Assembly: GCF_050870875.2 (NCBI RefSeq)
Contig: NZ_CP194041.2
Coordinates: 1,302,001-1,366,000, forward strand
Length of the DNA: 64,000 nt
Source: Agarivorans sp050870875
Lineage (GTDB): Bacteria; Pseudomonadota; Gammaproteobacteria; Enterobacterales; Celerinatantimonadaceae
Direction of reading: 5' to 3'
The notes beneath the pieces are model-generated. The model saw nothing but the letters and a program-made list of their open reading frames with translations. It had not been told where the DNA came from and searched no databases. The position numbers and the translations under genes are program-made. How positions within the stretch are numbered: position 1 is the first letter of the stretch; every line of letters starts with the position of its first letter. Below, in pieces: positions 64,000 through 64,000 of this stretch.

Positions 64000-64000
64000 T

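Overview
The window reads as a gammaproteobacterial chromosome of the marine Alteromonadales/Vibrionales kind. Pointers are a DUF2956 protein, RlmJ, OlsF, DUF1835 and TRIC proteins, a ytfQRT-yjfF sugar transporter, a LuxR/RsaM/LuxI locus and many EAL/Cache proteins. No rRNA, tRNA or CRISPR array was recognised. I cannot name the genus from the sequence alone.

Bases 1-30,900 are mostly ordinary backbone in short operons. In order they hold: a thiamine-kinase-like phosphotransferase (cut by the window edge) and rlmJ; a MocR regulator divergent from a LysE exporter; a PEP-CTERM protein; a uracil/xanthine permease; DUF2956 and GNAT genes; a TetR-like regulator, a glycerophosphodiester phosphodiesterase and a voltage-gated-type K+ channel; azoR, a LysR regulator and an MFS transporter; an orphan aryl-polyene-type ketosynthase; the galactofuranose-type ABC transporter ytfQ-ytfR-ytfT-yjfF; a soluble double-Cache protein; an EAL protein beside a Cache-only membrane protein; and an arsenic operon (ArsC-ArsR fusion, phosphatase, GAPDH, ArsJ) that should make and export 1-arseno-3-phosphoglycerate.

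Bases 31,350-46,600 form an accessory island. It opens with a REP-like repeat abutting a 3' fragment of glmS. Exactly 25 bp after the glmS stop lies a Tn7-type end: TGTGGG followed by three 20-bp tandem repeats that look like TnsB sites. No tns genes follow. The cargo is a broken cREC gene, small hypothetical genes, and a secreted YD-repeat (RHS) protein with a C-terminal HExxH metallopeptidase domain. The RHS gene is preceded by a small membrane protein and followed immediately by an exported candidate immunity protein whose N-terminal half looks TIMP/NTR-like. Then come a DJ-1/PfpI gene fragment cut by an IS3-family element, a RAYT (Y1) transposase element with repeated ends, a YaaC-like gene between two group II intron remnants, and a TIR/nucleotide-hydrolase-like gene with integron attC-like flanks. 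A second copy of the RAYT-element left end closes the island.

Bases 46,600-64,000 return to backbone: RNase HI; a PepSY membrane protein with a DUF2946 protein behind a candidate Fur box; an EAL-YkuI_C phosphodiesterase; glgC; an SBP_bac_3 protein; a thioesterase; a Nudix hydrolase; serC-serA; a TRIC-family channel; the quorum-sensing locus luxR / rsaM / luxI with a strong lux box upstream of luxI; a hypothetical protein; the bifunctional acyltransferase OlsF; and the C-terminal part of an aminotransferase cut by the window end.

The most interesting unit is the island's three-gene RHS locus, where the toxin is predicted to be a metallopeptidase and its neighbour a TIMP-fold inhibitor. All functions are inferred from reading the sequences; no database search was run.
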